From Owenia fusiformis (taxonomy: Eukaryota; Annelida; Polychaeta; Sabellida; Oweniidae), in the NCBI GenBank assembly GCA_903813345.2, contig CAIIXF020000002.1:34554109-34618108 (forward strand): a stretch of DNA of 64,000 nucleotides, read 5' to 3'. Positions 11,885 to 23,892 of the stretch are shown piece by piece. Below the pieces are notes generated by a model. It did no database searches and was not told where the DNA came from. It was given only the letters and a program-made list of their open reading frames with translations. A program made the translations under genes and the position numbers. Position 1 is the stretch's first letter. The number at the start of each line of letters is the position of its first letter.

Positions 11885-13152
11885 GTGTTGTGCCACAGTT
11901 TATAGGCATTTTTACAATAACTTATATATTTCACATTTGATGTTCTATTAAATTCTGTGTTGCATTCTTCAGTGGCGGATACAGGAGGTTGCGTGCGGGA
12001 TGCACGCTCCCCCTAAAATCCGGCATAAACAATTATTTAGTCCTAATGTAATTTGAATAACACTTGCGTATTATATTATAGTGGGGATTATTCTTTTTAT
12101 TTTCAGATTGTAAATAAATTGTATATCGAATGTTAGATGCTAGTAACCTTTGATGATTCTGTTCTTCAATTTAAAAAAATTGAATGTAGATGTACGATTT
12201 TCGATTTGGCATTATGCAAGTTGAACAATGTTAATGAAATTACACATTATGTTAGAATCTCTTAAAGAATAGGGAATTTTTAAATATTCGCCAAAGAGAA
12301 GCTGATGCCTGGAAGGCGCAAGAGACTCAATCAATTTAAGACGAAATAATTAAAATAATGACACACAACTAATATCAAAGAAAAATGGACGTATTCAAGT
12401 TTATAATACGGTATCCATGGAGATTTGGAAAAAGTATATGAAACAGATAATGTGACAATTATACAGTTGGTGTAAATTCAAAACTACGCAAATAAATATA
12501 TGTTAGAACACCAATTTTGTAATAACATTTTAAATTATGTAGCCTCCGATGAAAAATTAATGCACTGCTTGAAAACGATGATCTTTGAAATCGCACTCAT
12601 TTTCCTGATGAAATGTAAATGTTTGCGAAAAAATAGCTCAGAAGACAACAGAATCGTGGATTTAATTCCTCACTTAAGTTACATAAATGGTATGGGTTAA
12701 AAGTGCAGATCTTAACTTTTTTTTCGAAAAACCATTTATGTAGCCATGGGCTTAAAGCCCATGATGTAACTTAAGTGAGGAATTAAATTAACGATTCTGT
12801 TGTCTTCTGAACTATTTGTTCGCAAATATATACATTTTCTTAAACATATGATACTGATACACGTTTGTGATAAAAACGTCATGGGAATTCTGCCTACAAC
12901 GTGTAAATTAAGGAAAAAAGAAAAATTGTACCTTCAACGCTCCGACATATTGTTACCAAAACGAACTGTTTCGGTAACCAGTGTTATCGAGCGGATCACC
13001 AGTGTTGCGAAGTTCACATTTACCCAAAAATAGACAAATTAGACAAAAGTAGTATTTGAAAAGATAAACAAATGCAACACAGAATTTAATAGAATGTCAA
13101 ATGTGAAATATATCAGTTATTGTAAAAATGCCTATAAACTATGGCACAATCA
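11885..13152. mobile_element. Foldback DNA element with about 80-bp inverted termini
   Basis: The left end (about 11885-11966) and right end (about 13073-13152) are near-perfect inverted copies, sharing TTTATAGGCATTTTTACA and ATTCTGTGTTGCATT. A second, inner inverted pair lies at about 12640-12700 and 12755-12815 (phrases such as CTTAAGTTACAT and AGAAGACAACAGAATCG), so the whole unit can fold on itself. No transposase frame is present. The target duplication is not clear. This looks like a non-autonomous foldback element. Confidence 0.7.
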
Positions 13153-14328
13153 ATTTTTTTAATATTGCTTACTTAGATGAGAAAATATGTTTCATTATAT
13201 GTATATACAATTTTTCAAAAATTTGTATCCTCCAATGACATATTGTCAAACTAACATACATTGTTTCTGCATAATTTGCCAAAACATGTGCGAAAAAGTG
13301 CCATTAACTAATACCTTCAATTGGCAGTCATAGAAAACATTAAATTTAACATTAGTATTACAGTCCTGCTATGTACAAGTCATTCAAATTATGAATAGAA
13401 TCAAAAGCTATCGTAAAATTGAGTTAAATATGTGTCAGAGGATGCAAAAAAACTTCTGTAAAATAGCCAAAATGGTAGCTTCGTCAAAGTGCACAGCATA
13501 CATGTATGTATGTCTGAAAAGCAGTATATCAAAATATGTCCATATGTCCTCCAAATACAAGTAAAATTGAGTTTAAATATGTTTCAGAGGATGAAACTTC
13601 TGTAAAATAGCCTAAATGGCAGCTTTATTAAAACTGCACAGCATATGTCTGAAAAGAGGTGTATCAAAATATATCCATTTTACGCCTTGTATCCTCCAAA
13701 TACAAAACTATCAAATGAGTTGAGTAAATGTGTATCCTCCAATACAGATGAGGAAATAAGAGATTTGTGCATGTGAAGCTATATGAATGAATATTCAGTT
13801 ATTGTTTTTGACATAGACTTCATTCATAATATTCTTCGACTTACATTTTCAAATGATTGTGTTATATTACATACATTTTAAATTATGATTACTCAAAATT
13901 ATAATTCTGAGGAAAAAATGTTTATCTTTAATTAAAACATTCTAAATTGTTTAATTATGTTCGATTTTTAATTGATCCATCTCAATCAATGTTCAACATA
14001 TTTTTTTGTTTCTTTGGATTTTCCTTAATAACCAAAATGACAACATGGGAAGAAGGATGTCAATTATGTAAGTGCCGTCTTGGAGTGAAATAGTAGATTT
14101 TAAATAAACAAACAACTAAACCCCTGACATAGAAGAGACCCTGGATGGAGGCCTGAACAAACCATAAATAATTGTTTACCTGAATATTTGTCAAGAATAG
14201 CAGAAATAGGATGGTCCCATATTATTAAAGGGAGAATTTCAAAATACTTTCTATAAATAGTTTCCATCTCCATCATCAACTTCCGTTCAAGAAATGTCCG
14301 ATTTAAACAATAAATAAAACAAGGCAAC
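13153..14328. other. Intergenic with a roughly 150-bp tandem duplication
   Basis: From about 13415 to 13705 a unit containing ACTTCTGTAAAATAGCC and TCTGAAAAG is present twice at a spacing near 150 bp, followed by repeated TGTATCCTCCAAATACAA phrases. No gene is recognised. Confidence 0.5.
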
Positions 14329-14519
14329 CAGGCCCGTAGCCAGGATTTGCAAAGGGGGGGGTCACTTTTTGAAAAATTCCAAGGGGGGGGGGGGGTAACT
14401 TGTGACAATTTTGGTCCAAAAATGGCCAAAATCACTTAAAAGATTTTAGAATGGTGAAAAACTGCTTGAATTTGAAAGATTTTTTGGCTCAAACCCCCAC
14501 CCCCTGGCAACGGGCCTGG
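14329..14519. mobile_element. MITE with CAGGCCCGTAGCCAGG termini
   Basis: The left end starts CAGGCCCGTAGCCAGG and the right end finishes CCTGGCAACGGGCCTG, an inverted pair. Both flanks carry GCAAC, a possible short target duplication. The interior holds G-runs and the phrase AATTTTGGTCCAAAA. A sequence near 24340-24475 carries the same interior in the opposite orientation, and a terminus-like phrase occurs at about 50535. Confidence 0.65.
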
Positions 14520-14527
14520 CAACATCA

Positions 14528-14668
14528 CAAAATGTCATCTCAGTTGTTGGAAGTAAATATTTGTTACAGACACTGAACCTCAAATGCCTAACAGTAGACA
14601 CTGAACACCATCCACAAAAAGTTGGAGACTATAATAATATGTCACCGCTTCTGGTGGTGACATTTTTT
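14528..14668. repeat. Copy of a dispersed GTCACCACC-ended short repeat
   Basis: The segment carries TGTTACAGACACTGAAC, CCACAAAAAGTTGGAGAC and ends GGTGGTGACAT. Related copies occur at about 18048-18136, 19772-19872, 42020-42095, 45915-46027, 48823-48927 and 63436-63512. It is a high-copy short family, probably a MITE. Confidence 0.65.
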
Positions 14669-14696
14669 TATTTTATTTTGTGTACTGTAATTCTAT

Positions 14697-15003
14697 TTAT
14701 CGTATGATCTGTAAAATGAAGTCTTCTGATTGGTCAGTTCTTGTTCTGTACCAATCTGTATTGCTACTGAGATTGTCCCCATTGATCATCTCCGTCGCAA
14801 TACAGAAAATATTGGTAAGGAGGGGACAATCTCAGTAGCAATACATAGGATCACACGATAAAAACGTTATTGAATGATTTGAAGTGCAATACAGGATATA
14901 TTCTGTCTCGATATTCTGTATTGGCACTCGACTTCGTCTCGTTCCAATACGGAATTTCTCAAGCAGAATATATCCTGTATTGCACTTCAAACCATTCAAT
15001 AAC
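14697..15003. mobile_element. Two nested palindromic repeat units
   Basis: The phrase TATTGCTACTGAGATTGTCC near 14760 is inverted near 14822-14845, and GTTATTGAATGATTTGAAG near 14867 is inverted at about 14985-15003. Both form strong hairpins. They look like foldback MITEs, the second with arms of about 40 bp. No coding sequence. Confidence 0.6.
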
Positions 15004-15252
15004 TTATAATACTGGACAAATGAGCAATTATGTAAATCCCCAAGAAGGATGTTTGAAAAGCTGACTTAAAGGGCTCATCACCCCCTCCCCCTAACTTACA
15101 AAATTGAACTTTTGAAATGCTCCCCAAATAACATTGCTTTAAAAAAGATTTTACTAGCACTCCTTTTGTATGATTAAAGGAAGTAGTATGAAGATTGGGT
15201 TGTATGGACAGGGTAAAATATTGGAAGATTGCCAATTCAATGCTTACATTCC

Positions 15253-15973
15253 AAAGGAGCATGTAGGTTATCGCAAACAATTTCAAACGATTCTAACTTG
15301 AATTATGAATATTTTCTGATCATGAACATGGGTGTATCTTTTAGATCCATTCATTATCTTCAAGAAAAGTACATACATGTATAATGATAATTTAGTTAAT
15401 CAGACCTAAGTGATATTGAAGGGGCAATGGACCAATCAACATACTTTTTGAAAAATGTTGACCTAATTTTCACCAAAAATGCAAACTTTTATTATATTGT
15501 TGAATGCATAATTAGAATGTGCTTTGAGACATGTTCGATTTCCTAAAAGGAAAAGTTGATTGCTCCAGGGACTTTAAAGATACTGAATTTGGATGACCAA
15601 AATGAACTGAAACTAATGGATAGCATGGGATTTTTCAATGGAGAAATAACATGGGGAACACTTATCTAAAAGCAATTAAGTTTTTCTCTCAAGAACTATT
15701 TGATACATCAAAATAAAGAATAGTAATGCATTAAACATTGTAAAAAATGATTGCATTTTTGGTGAAAATGGGGTCAACATCTTTGTAAAAGTGTGTTGAT
15801 GGGTTGATTGCTTGATAAATATCTCCGAGTTTGTTTGACTATTATTACTATGCATAATTTTCTTTGAGATAATGAATTGATCTAAAAGATAAACGTGTCT
15901 TCATTGTCAGAAAATAGTCATAATCCAAGATATAACCTTCTGAAATTGTTTGCGATAACCCACATGTTCCTTT
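15253..15973. mobile_element. Foldback MITE with long imperfect arms
   Basis: The left end AAAGGAGCATGTAGGTTATC is inverted at the right end near 15950-15973. Similarity between the arms continues inward for about 250-300 bp (shared TATCTTTTAGATC and CAATTCATTATCT-type phrases). No transposase is present. Confidence 0.68.
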
Positions 15974-16867
15974 AGTTCTAGGAAAGGAATCATGATATCT
16001 GATCAGTTTTAGAAGTTATTGAACAATTAAGTTGTCAAAATTCATTAGATTTGAAACAAAGATATCAAGTTTTTATTAGATAACCTAATGTATCAAAGGA
16101 TTATTAGAAAAGAAAGTCGAAATTGTTGGACCTTTTAGAAAATAGGTATGACATGGACTGATAAGAGCAAGAAAAATTTAAATTGTGACAATTTTCCAAA
16201 ACTTTCTCTCAACTCTAACCTTTCTTATTTCGTTATTTTCTAACCATATTTTGTGTGCTTTGGACATACTTGAGAGCATAAAATGCCACCAGAGAACATT
16301 TGAAACCATCTTCAGTAAAAACTAGATCCATGTTATAATATTAAAAATATGGGTAAAATGTGGCTGCATTGTAAAAGAAGTACCATTTTGAAGATTCTTG
16401 AATTTGTTTTATCCAAATGTGCTTTAAATTTTAATGTTTAAGATACATCCAAAATCTACAAATATTACAAATGGCCACAACTTCAGCACCAATTTGTGCT
16501 TATTTCAGAGCTGGACTATTGCTAATATTTAAGTATAAAAAAACATTCGCAATATTGTGTATTTTTAATATTATTGACATTATCGCAATTAGTGATATCG
16601 CCATGAGTGATAATAGTGATAATAGATGATAATATTGATAATAGATGATGATACTGATAATTGATGATAATAGATCCAACATTGATAATTACAAATAATG
16701 AAACAACAATTAACAGAAAACCAACCAATCTCTTATCTAAAAAATCCTGTAAAAAACAATTATTGTGAAACTACTGTATTACTGCATTCTTTCAGTTAAG
16801 CTTGGCAAGAATGACATGGTGTTGGGAAGGTGCATATCCTAAAATCCAGTGCAACTAGACAAAGGAA
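15974..16867. other. Intergenic with a GATAAT microsatellite
   Basis: A degenerate GATAAT/GATGATAATA repeat lies at about 16600-16690. The rest is AT-rich with no recognised gene. Confidence 0.45.
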
Positions 16868-17093
16868 TCTCATATTGGTCCACCACTCTACACTCCCCTT
16901 CATAAGTTTGGCAACTGAAAGTCCACTTTTGGGTCACTTATTAAAATCCGTTATGTATAGTGATTATAAATTACTCATCAAATTTGTCATAAATTTCCAA
17001 ACTCATTAAGATTCAAACAAAGTACAGGATATTGTATCCAATGAAAACTTCCAGTTAACAAACTTATGGAGGGGAGTGTACATCATATGAGAC
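16868..17093. mobile_element. Foldback MITE, CACTCCCC...GGGGAGTG type
   Basis: The left arm contains CTACACTCCCCTTCATAAG and the right arm its inverse, ending near CATATGAGACTG. Related arm sequence is tandemly repeated at 23130-23235, so this is a multi-copy family. Confidence 0.65.
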
Positions 17094-18047
17094 TGTAATA
17101 CATGTAACATGAATTTAGAATTCAATATAAGAAGAACATGTAATCACGTGTAGAGACATCAGTTTGTAATTAGCAGGTAATTATGTTGAGTATGGTCTCC
17201 TACTGAGAAAGCTTTATTACTTGAGCATCTTTAATATTCTTTCTTTCTCAATCATGTCAAATAACACTTGAAATGTCAGGTGTTTTGGGATCCAATGTTT
17301 TTCATATTTTCAATTAATGTTGTAGATACAGATTTTCTATACAAATATTGAAATAAAAGTTGCTAATTTGTGTTTTTTGTCATTGGTATTTACTGGTACC
17401 TCTTGTTTATTTTTCTCCTGTTTGATTTTGCACTAAAAAGGAATAAAAATGGTCAAAAATACATCTGTACATATCACAATCAAATAGGAACATGTCTACA
17501 GGAAATATGAGAGAATTTCTAAAAGAGAGCTTTGACTTTTAACAATTCTGCACATATGTTTCACTGACATTTCGTTGAATGCTATCTTCTGACTGTGATT
17601 AACAAACCTAATTTGATAAGGTCAGTGAGTAATTAAGAGGTAAAACAAGGCATTAAGTAAAACAAGGCATTAAAGGCACATTGTAACATACAGCCAACAA
17701 AATGATTCAAAAAGTTTTTTTCAAGCTTAAGAGTTGATTTCATGGTTAAAACCTTCTCTGATGATTCTATTTTCAAACTATGCATGCAGGTCCATTCAAA
17801 GTCGTTTATTGAACCTTGAAAAGCCATATTTAGACTGAGGATTGAAAGGTGTTCACAAACTTTCAGCTCATTATTACGATAGACCGGAAGTGAATTTTTG
17901 TCTGATATCTGCTTCAATATGGTATGTATACTTGTGTTGATTGTTAAATTGCAAAATAGGAATGGTAAACAATATGTTCAAGTTATTTGATCTTGTCATA
18001 GAAGCAATATTTTGTCACATGTATCTCCAAGAATCCCTTTAACATGC
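17094..18047. other. Intergenic, no gene seen
   Basis: No exon, RNA gene or clear repeat is visible. A minus-strand open frame at 17633-17917 has no recognisable domain. Confidence 0.4.
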
Positions 18048-18136
18048 AAAATGTCACCATCTTGTAAGTTATTGTAAATTGTCCACAAAAAAGTTGAAGA
18101 CTACAACAAAATGTCACAACTTCTGGTGATGACATA
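18048..18136. repeat. Copy of the GTCACCACC-ended short repeat
   Basis: The copy begins ATGTCACCATC, includes CCACAAAAAAGTTGAAGAC and ends CTGGTGATGACAT, matching the copy at 14528-14668 with substitutions. Confidence 0.6.
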
Positions 18137-18578
18137 ATAAAATTTCTATGAAATGCCCATATATAGACAAAGACAGCACATATTTCCTATTTCTTTAACT
18201 ACCAAAGAAACACATCCACATAAAATGAATCTAAAATTGATAATTCAGAGTGGGATGATACCAATCACTCTTGCTAAGGATATCAGACACTAGAACTGAC
18301 CCTTGATATATGAATACTCTGCATTCTCATAAGACATAATAACATGACATATATATAATATGGCATATGACATAATAATGACTGTTTCCCTAGGATGATT
18401 TAGTTATTAGCAATAAGATCAGATGAAGACTACAGCCTAGCCCACATCATACATACTCATCTTACAATTACATTCACTGGCTACATGCACTAAAATAAAA
18501 GACAACGATGGATAGCGCCAATCACCCTTTTGATTTCCAGGCTCTACAAAGTGTTTGAAAACAGAGCCTTACTTCCCC

Positions 18579-19305
18579 ATCCTCCATGCCTAATTGACCC
18601 TTCGCCTTATTCCCCCATTCCCCATGCCCAATTGTCACCATTGCCTTATTCCCCCATTCCCAATCAACTCATTGCCTTTTCCCCATTTTCTGTGCTCAAT
18701 TGCCTAATTCCCCCATTCCCAATTACTCCATTGCCTTATTCCCCATTCTCTGTGCCCAATTGCCTTATTCCCCCATTCTCCATGCCCAATTGCCCCATTT
18801 CCCCATTCTTCATGCTCAATTGCCCCATTGCCTCATTCCACCATTCTTCATGCCCAATTGCCCCATTCTTCATGCCCCATTGCCTTATTTCCTATTCATC
18901 ATGCCCAATTGCCCCATTCGCCCATTCTCAATGCTCAATTGCCCCATTCGCCCATTCTTAATGCCCAATTGCCCCATTCGCCCATTCTTAATGCCCAATT
19001 GCCCCATTTGCCCATTCTTAATGCCCAATTGCCCCATTTGCCCATTCTTAATGCCCTATTGCCCCATTCGCCCATTCTTAATGCCCAATTGCCCCATTCG
19101 CCCATTCTTAATGCCCAATTGCCCCATTCGCCCATTCTTAATGCCCAATTGCCCCATTTGCCCATTCTTAATGCCCAATTGCCCCATTCGCCCATTCTTA
19201 ATGCCCAATTGCCCCATTCACCCATTCTTAATGCCCAATTGCCCTATTCGCCCATTCTTAATGCTCAATTGCCCCATTCGCCCATTCTTAATGCCCTATT
19301 GTCCA
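18579..19305. repeat. 30-bp minisatellite, about 24 copies
   Basis: A 30-bp unit containing ATGCCCAATTGCCCCATT and CGCCCATTCTTA repeats head to tail. It is very regular from about 18900 and more degenerate to the left. Because 30 is a multiple of three, long open frames appear in three forward frames and one reverse frame, all simple decapeptide repeats. None shows a start context or non-repeat domain that would argue for a protein. Confidence 0.92.
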
Positions 19306-20209
19306 TATCTGCAAAATGAAAACCCAGTTGGCACTCTGTTTTCATTGATTGCACTTGTGATTATAAAAAGTATTCTGCCAAGTTTTTCTTTATTTTGTAA
19401 CTCATCATAGTTCACCAATGTTATGGCTAAATACATGAACCATAATGGAACACAACGAAGATATAAATACAAAAATTGTATGATTTATGCTGTTCCTTGT
19501 GAAAAGACAGACATTGTTTGTCCTTGACAATGAGCAGAATAAAATCAAAGATCACATTTGCCATGAATTACAAAAACAAGGTCTTTGTTATGATTCTAAT
19601 ATGATAAACAAACCAGAAAAAGCTTCACTCTAATACTCATTATGTCTCATTTATTATCAAATACCGCCCTTTGTAAGAAATAAGATGTGATTTTATACCT
19701 CAGGCTGGTCCCTGAATTGTTTTGATCAAAGTATTAATGATTTGGTCAAAGTATAAGACGGCATTAACATGTGAAATGTCACCACATGCCATTTCTTACA
19801 AACACCAACCATCAACCACCCTCACAAAAAACGGAGACCATAACAATATTTTACCACTTTTGGTGGTGACACAATAAATTGAAAAAAAATTAAAAATTTC
19901 TTCACCAAGATATTTAAGCCTTGGTTACTATAGTTCTTAACTGAGTTTTCTCTCAAAATCTAAATGCAGTAAAATCTAAATGCAGTCTTATCTGAAATGA
20001 ATAACTCTGGGACCGGCCAAAAGTGATCCTTTCAGGGTTTCTTCAGCAAGTAAGATAATAGGTGATTCCCAAAATAGGAGAGAAAGTGTTCATTAAGAGA
20101 GGTGTTCAGATAAGAGGTATTCATAAATGCAAGTTTTACTGTAGCTCTTTGGGGAAAGTTAGTGTTCATGAAAATACCCTAGATTTATATTGCTTAGATT
20201 TTTACATAC
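19306..20209. other. Intergenic or malate-synthase intron; one short-repeat copy
   Basis: If the malate synthase gene continues, this is its intron downstream of the exon at 20210-20425. A copy of the GTCACCACC-ended repeat lies at about 19772-19872. No further malate synthase exon is recognised. Confidence 0.4.
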
Positions 20210-21905
20210 CTGAACTCCCGAGGCTTTTGACCTCAGTGCTTTGTGAAAGAGCTCCTGATTGGTCGGTGAGATATCACCAATGTCAACATGCCGACAAAGG
20301 AGACGTTCTGGCAAAGGAGCAACTCTCCAATCAGAATCGCGAATATGTTTTGTTTCTTCTAGAAAAGATGGCAGCACACATTCTTTGTCAAGCTGTATTT
20401 TCTTTATCTGTCGATCCCTCAATATCTTCAAAGAAAAACATTAATATATGGATCATACATACAGGGTGGTCCAAAAAATTGGACACTCATATTTCAAAAA
20501 TAAAAATTGATTTTCTTGAGGAAAACATGTCATATTATATACCCGTGGATAGGGAATTTACTTATCTTTAATTTGGTATACCATGAGTTAAAATTTATTA
20601 TAATATCTGTCAACCAGCGCCCATAATATAAATGACATCATTTTCGTTTCAAAACAGGTTTTCCGAAACATCAGATGATCCAATTACATGTATGTTGTTT
20701 TTGGACCATCCTGACTGACAGAATTGGTATATCACAAATCCTTAATATCTATTCAGTCCCTTAAGAACAGAATTATTGAGAAGTGAAATTCATTGTCTCA
20801 ACAGCATATCAATGATGCTATTGACCAATTTAGGCCAAAATTGAGGGCTACAATTGATCAAAATGGTGGACATATTGAACATCTGTTTATGTAAATAAAG
20901 TTGACAATAAAACTTGGTTTTTGCTAGTTTTGGATAAGCCATTTTGAAACGAAAATGATGTCATTTATATTATGGACGAGTATGATATATCAAATTAAAA
21001 ATGAGTAAATTCCCTATCCACTGGTATATAATATATCATGTTTTCTTCAAGAAAATCAATATCTATTTTCGAAATATGTGTGTCCTATTTTTTTGGACCA
21101 CCCTGTATAATTCACTGGTTACAATTTTCAAATATTTTAGACAAGTGATTGGTTTAAGCCTCAAATAATCTCCCAATATTTTTTTACTGAACAGGATGCA
21201 TTTCACCTTCAAAAAAAAATTTAACTAGTAAGGTAAAACCAGTCTAAGTGGAACACCTTTTGTAACTCTTAAAAGTATTTTATGTGGGATGTGTTCCACT
21301 TGTGGTAATAAAGGATACAATACAATACTATAGAGGTTCATTTGGTCTTGGGAGTCTGAAAATTATTCCACTTATAGGGGTGTTCAACTTCTAGAGGTGT
21401 TCCACTTTACAGGTTTCACGTAAATAAGCAAATGTCTAAAATCTAATGCCAAGTATAAAGATTATTTGTATTTCCAATCTTCCTAGTTTCTCAGAATAGA
21501 GATACAGTAAAACCTGTCTAAGTGGAGCACATTTGGTACTTCTAAAAAGTATTTCACTTGGGAGGTGTGTCACTTATAGAGGTTCATTTGAAATTAAATC
21601 AGTTGATCTTAGGACTCCAGAAAGTGTTCCACAAACAGAGGTGTTCCACTTTACAGGTTTCACTGTATTTCACATTTTGACATGATGCAAACATATCAAC
21701 AGGATAGTATGTAATTTTCAGATTTCCAATAGAGGGCAGAACATAGTTGTACTCTATTTTAGAGAGAGACTTGTTTTACCTGTTCTACTTCACTCTCAAA
21801 CTTGAGAACAAGCTCAGCTACAAAGTTTAAAGCTTCAGTTGTAAATAGCTCCTTGTATTGCAGTTCTAAGCCTTTAGGGGGCGCTGAGATTTCAAACAGT
21901 CCCAT
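20210..21905 (-). CDS. Malate synthase, first two coding exons (partial gene)
   Basis: Coding exon 1 is 21905-21780 (42 codons, MGLFEISAPPKGL...). It follows an acceptor-like TATTTTAG just before GATTAA-ATG, so a 5' UTR intron is likely, and ends at CAG/gtaaaac. Exon 2 is 20425-20210 (72 codons), with acceptor TTTGAAG and donor CAG/gtatgt. Both junctions are phase 0 and join cleanly. Together they read as a malate synthase N-terminus: FTTEALNFVAELVLKF matches the family's early helix, and SFLEETKHIRDSDW followed by VAPLPERLLCRHVDIGDI matches the ET-x-x-IR-x-x-DW...RRVEITG region. The enzyme condenses glyoxylate with acetyl-CoA to make malate. The catalytic barrel lies in later exons, which I cannot find at lower coordinates. 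The gene either has long introns or is truncated. The intron holds two TA-flanked MITEs. Confidence 0.83.
20462..21105. mobile_element. 644-bp foldback MITE with TA duplication (mariner-like)
   Basis: The element begins CAGGGTGGTCCAAAAAA and ends TTTTTTGGACCACCCTG, flanked on both sides by TA. The inverted arms continue inward through TTGATTTTCTTGAGGAAAAC and AATGACATCATTTTCG-type phrases for about 200 bp each. The TA duplication and terminal form suggest a Tc1/mariner-type MITE. There is no transposase frame. It lies in the malate synthase intron. Confidence 0.85.
21231..21425. mobile_element. Diverged pogo-like MITE (AAGTGGAACAC family)
   Basis: The segment has GGTAAAACCAGTCTAAGTGG at the left and CCACTTTACAGGTTTCACG at the right, and repeated GTTCCACTT phrases inside. 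It is a diverged copy of the family seen cleanly at 21505-21665. Confidence 0.6.
21505..21665. mobile_element. 161-bp pogo-like MITE with TA duplication
   Basis: It starts CAGTAAAACCTGTCTAAGTG and ends CACTTTACAGGTTTCACTG, with TA directly outside each end. This terminal form is typical of pogo/Tigger-type MITEs. Related copies lie at 49931-50086, about 62161-62289 and 63745-63913. Confidence 0.83.
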
Positions 21906-23099
21906 TTAATCCTAAAATAAAGTAATAGAAACATTGATGTTCACATTTTCATTTTAGACCTCAGATACAATAAGGCATAACTTTTCAAATAAAATCAAAT
22001 TTTCAAAGTTGATAAACTCTTTTCAAAACCACATTTCAAGATGTAATTTTACATGTAGATTCCAAATATGGCATCAGTTTAACTGTTATGTACATGTATA
22101 ATGATGTTGTTAATGATTTATGAAAGGTAAGAATAAAAAGTGTCATTTGCCTTATAAGAGGGATAGGCTACACTTATTAGTAAATAAGTTTCAATTTTCA
22201 AGTGTTTTAACTGTAATAAGTTAGTAAAAGTACTGAGTAAGCTTGCTGATTGGTAAGAAAATGTGTCAGTGCAATCAGTTGATTTAATCAGTTGGTGATG
22301 GCCACCAGCAGTAGTGACAGGGCTGCTGCTATTCTGTATAAAACTGTCTACCTCTTTAGAGATTATTTTAAAACTAAACTCTGCACTCAAGGTAATATAA
22401 TTTGGATACTGATATGTTGTTACTAACCCCAAACTTGGTGCCGTGGATGAATTTGAATATGAAATACAAATACCAAAACAAAAAACAGGTGCTGTTTATT
22501 AGTCTTCATTGCCAAAGACTGTTGTATCTATTTTAATTTGAGACGTTTCGACTGCATACTGTACTGCATCCATGATCACTAAATATTTTAAGATGAAACA
22601 GTTGAAAAATACATATCCAAAACTGTTAAACTGAACTAAAGCATTACATGACAATAGAATAATAAAAACAATATTCCCGTCAATTTATAATTCCCTTGAT
22701 CCCCTTATAAATTATATTATCATATTATAAATAAATAAAGGTTGTGAATTGAAGAAAACTGTTTTTTGTATCAAAATACCAAGCTGAAGAACGTTTTAAG
22801 AAATCTGATATAATTCGACAATATCAAGTACAGATGAACCTCTCTTTTAAGGGAGATAAAATACTTGATTCAATGATCAGCAGAATAATTGACACCCTTT
22901 AATAGAACACCCATTGAGTAACAATAATAAAATGAATAAACCGCATTTGATAATGTAAAGTTTACTTACCATTTACAATACAGTAAACTTAATCCGTGCA
23001 TATAACAAAACATTTGTACATGTATTTATGTATTTACATGTACAAAGTTTATCTGACCTTACCTGTTTAATCATCAAACATAAACAGACTTTGATTATA
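21906..23099. other. Intergenic or 5' intron of malate synthase; no exon seen
   Basis: The acceptor just upstream of the malate synthase ATG implies a 5' noncoding exon somewhere at higher coordinates. None is identifiable here. The sequence is AT-rich without clear repeats. Confidence 0.4.
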
Positions 23100-23129
23100 A
23101 ATGATCCAAAATGGGACTCTAGTTGCCAA

Positions 23130-23235
23130 ACTTATGGAGGGAGTGTATATATACTAGATACATATATCACTTATGGAGGGGAGTGTATATATACTAGATA
23201 CATATATCACTTATGGAGGGGAGTGTACATGTACA
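23130..23235. repeat. Short tandem repeat of a MITE arm, about 54 bp unit
   Basis: The phrase CTTATGGAGGGGAGTGTA recurs two to three times with an intervening TACTAGATACATATATCA. The unit corresponds to one arm of the foldback element at 16868-17093. Confidence 0.7.
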
Positions 23236-23518
23236 AAGTTTATCTTGACATTGTATTACTTTCACCTGATTTACAGTAAACATTCTACATGTAGATTACA
23301 AAATAAATCCATCGAACAACTGTACCATTTATTGAGATTAATCTGTTGTTTATCTTTGAAAATCAAAGATTGAGATAGGCCTAGTGTGTATTTGTTATAT
23401 CCCAAATGACAGAGTGTTTAAATGATTAACTGATTAGCATTTGGATGGATTTTATTGCCTCATGATGTACAAGTGTGTATTCGCTAGAAAATATCCCCCC
23501 CCCTTCCACTTGCGGTGT

Positions 23519-23892
23519 TGTAACAACTAGAAAACATCAACTCTTTCTTTCGATTCCCACACGGGGCATTGGATTTAGCCAACTTCCTTTCAATTTCTTT
23601 ATCTGGCTTGTTACACTATGCCTGTTAGTTAGTTAGTCATTCCCCTGGGGTGCCCTCGGGTGATTACATTGGTGTCAGATGAGGGATCAAGGCATTGGTT
23701 GTATCCTTTGCGCCCTTGTTTGTGTGGTAGTCACTGCTAGGAAAGCAGGGCTGACCACGAGGGCGTGGTCCTTTCAAAGGGGGAGATAGTGTAACGACCC
23801 TTGATAACAAGTTGCTACTACAGCCTACCATCTGGCTTGTTACACTATGCTCATTAGTTAGTCATTCCCTAGGGCGCCCTCGGGTAATTACA
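23519..23892 (+). mobile_element. Miniature or internally deleted LTR element (TRIM-like)
   Basis: A right LTR-like unit runs 23790-23892, beginning TGTAACGACC and ending ATTACA, so it has TG...CA ends. A left unit ending at 23668 shares ATCTGGCTTGTTACACTATG, TTAGTTAGTCATTCCC and GCCCTCGGGT with it. Right after the left unit comes TTGGTGTCAGATGAGGG, placed like a primer-binding site. Right before the right unit comes AAAGGGGGAGATAG, a polypurine tract. Only about 120 bp lie between, with no gag or pol. The left LTR start (TGTAAC near 23519) is uncertain because its first part diverges. Confidence 0.6.

Noticed and set aside
18530-19410. Long overlapping open frames rich in Pro/Cys/Ile (plus strand) and Trp/Gly/Asn (minus strand)
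   Set aside because: All derive from a 30-bp minisatellite whose period is divisible by three; there is no non-repeat domain and no frame is favoured.
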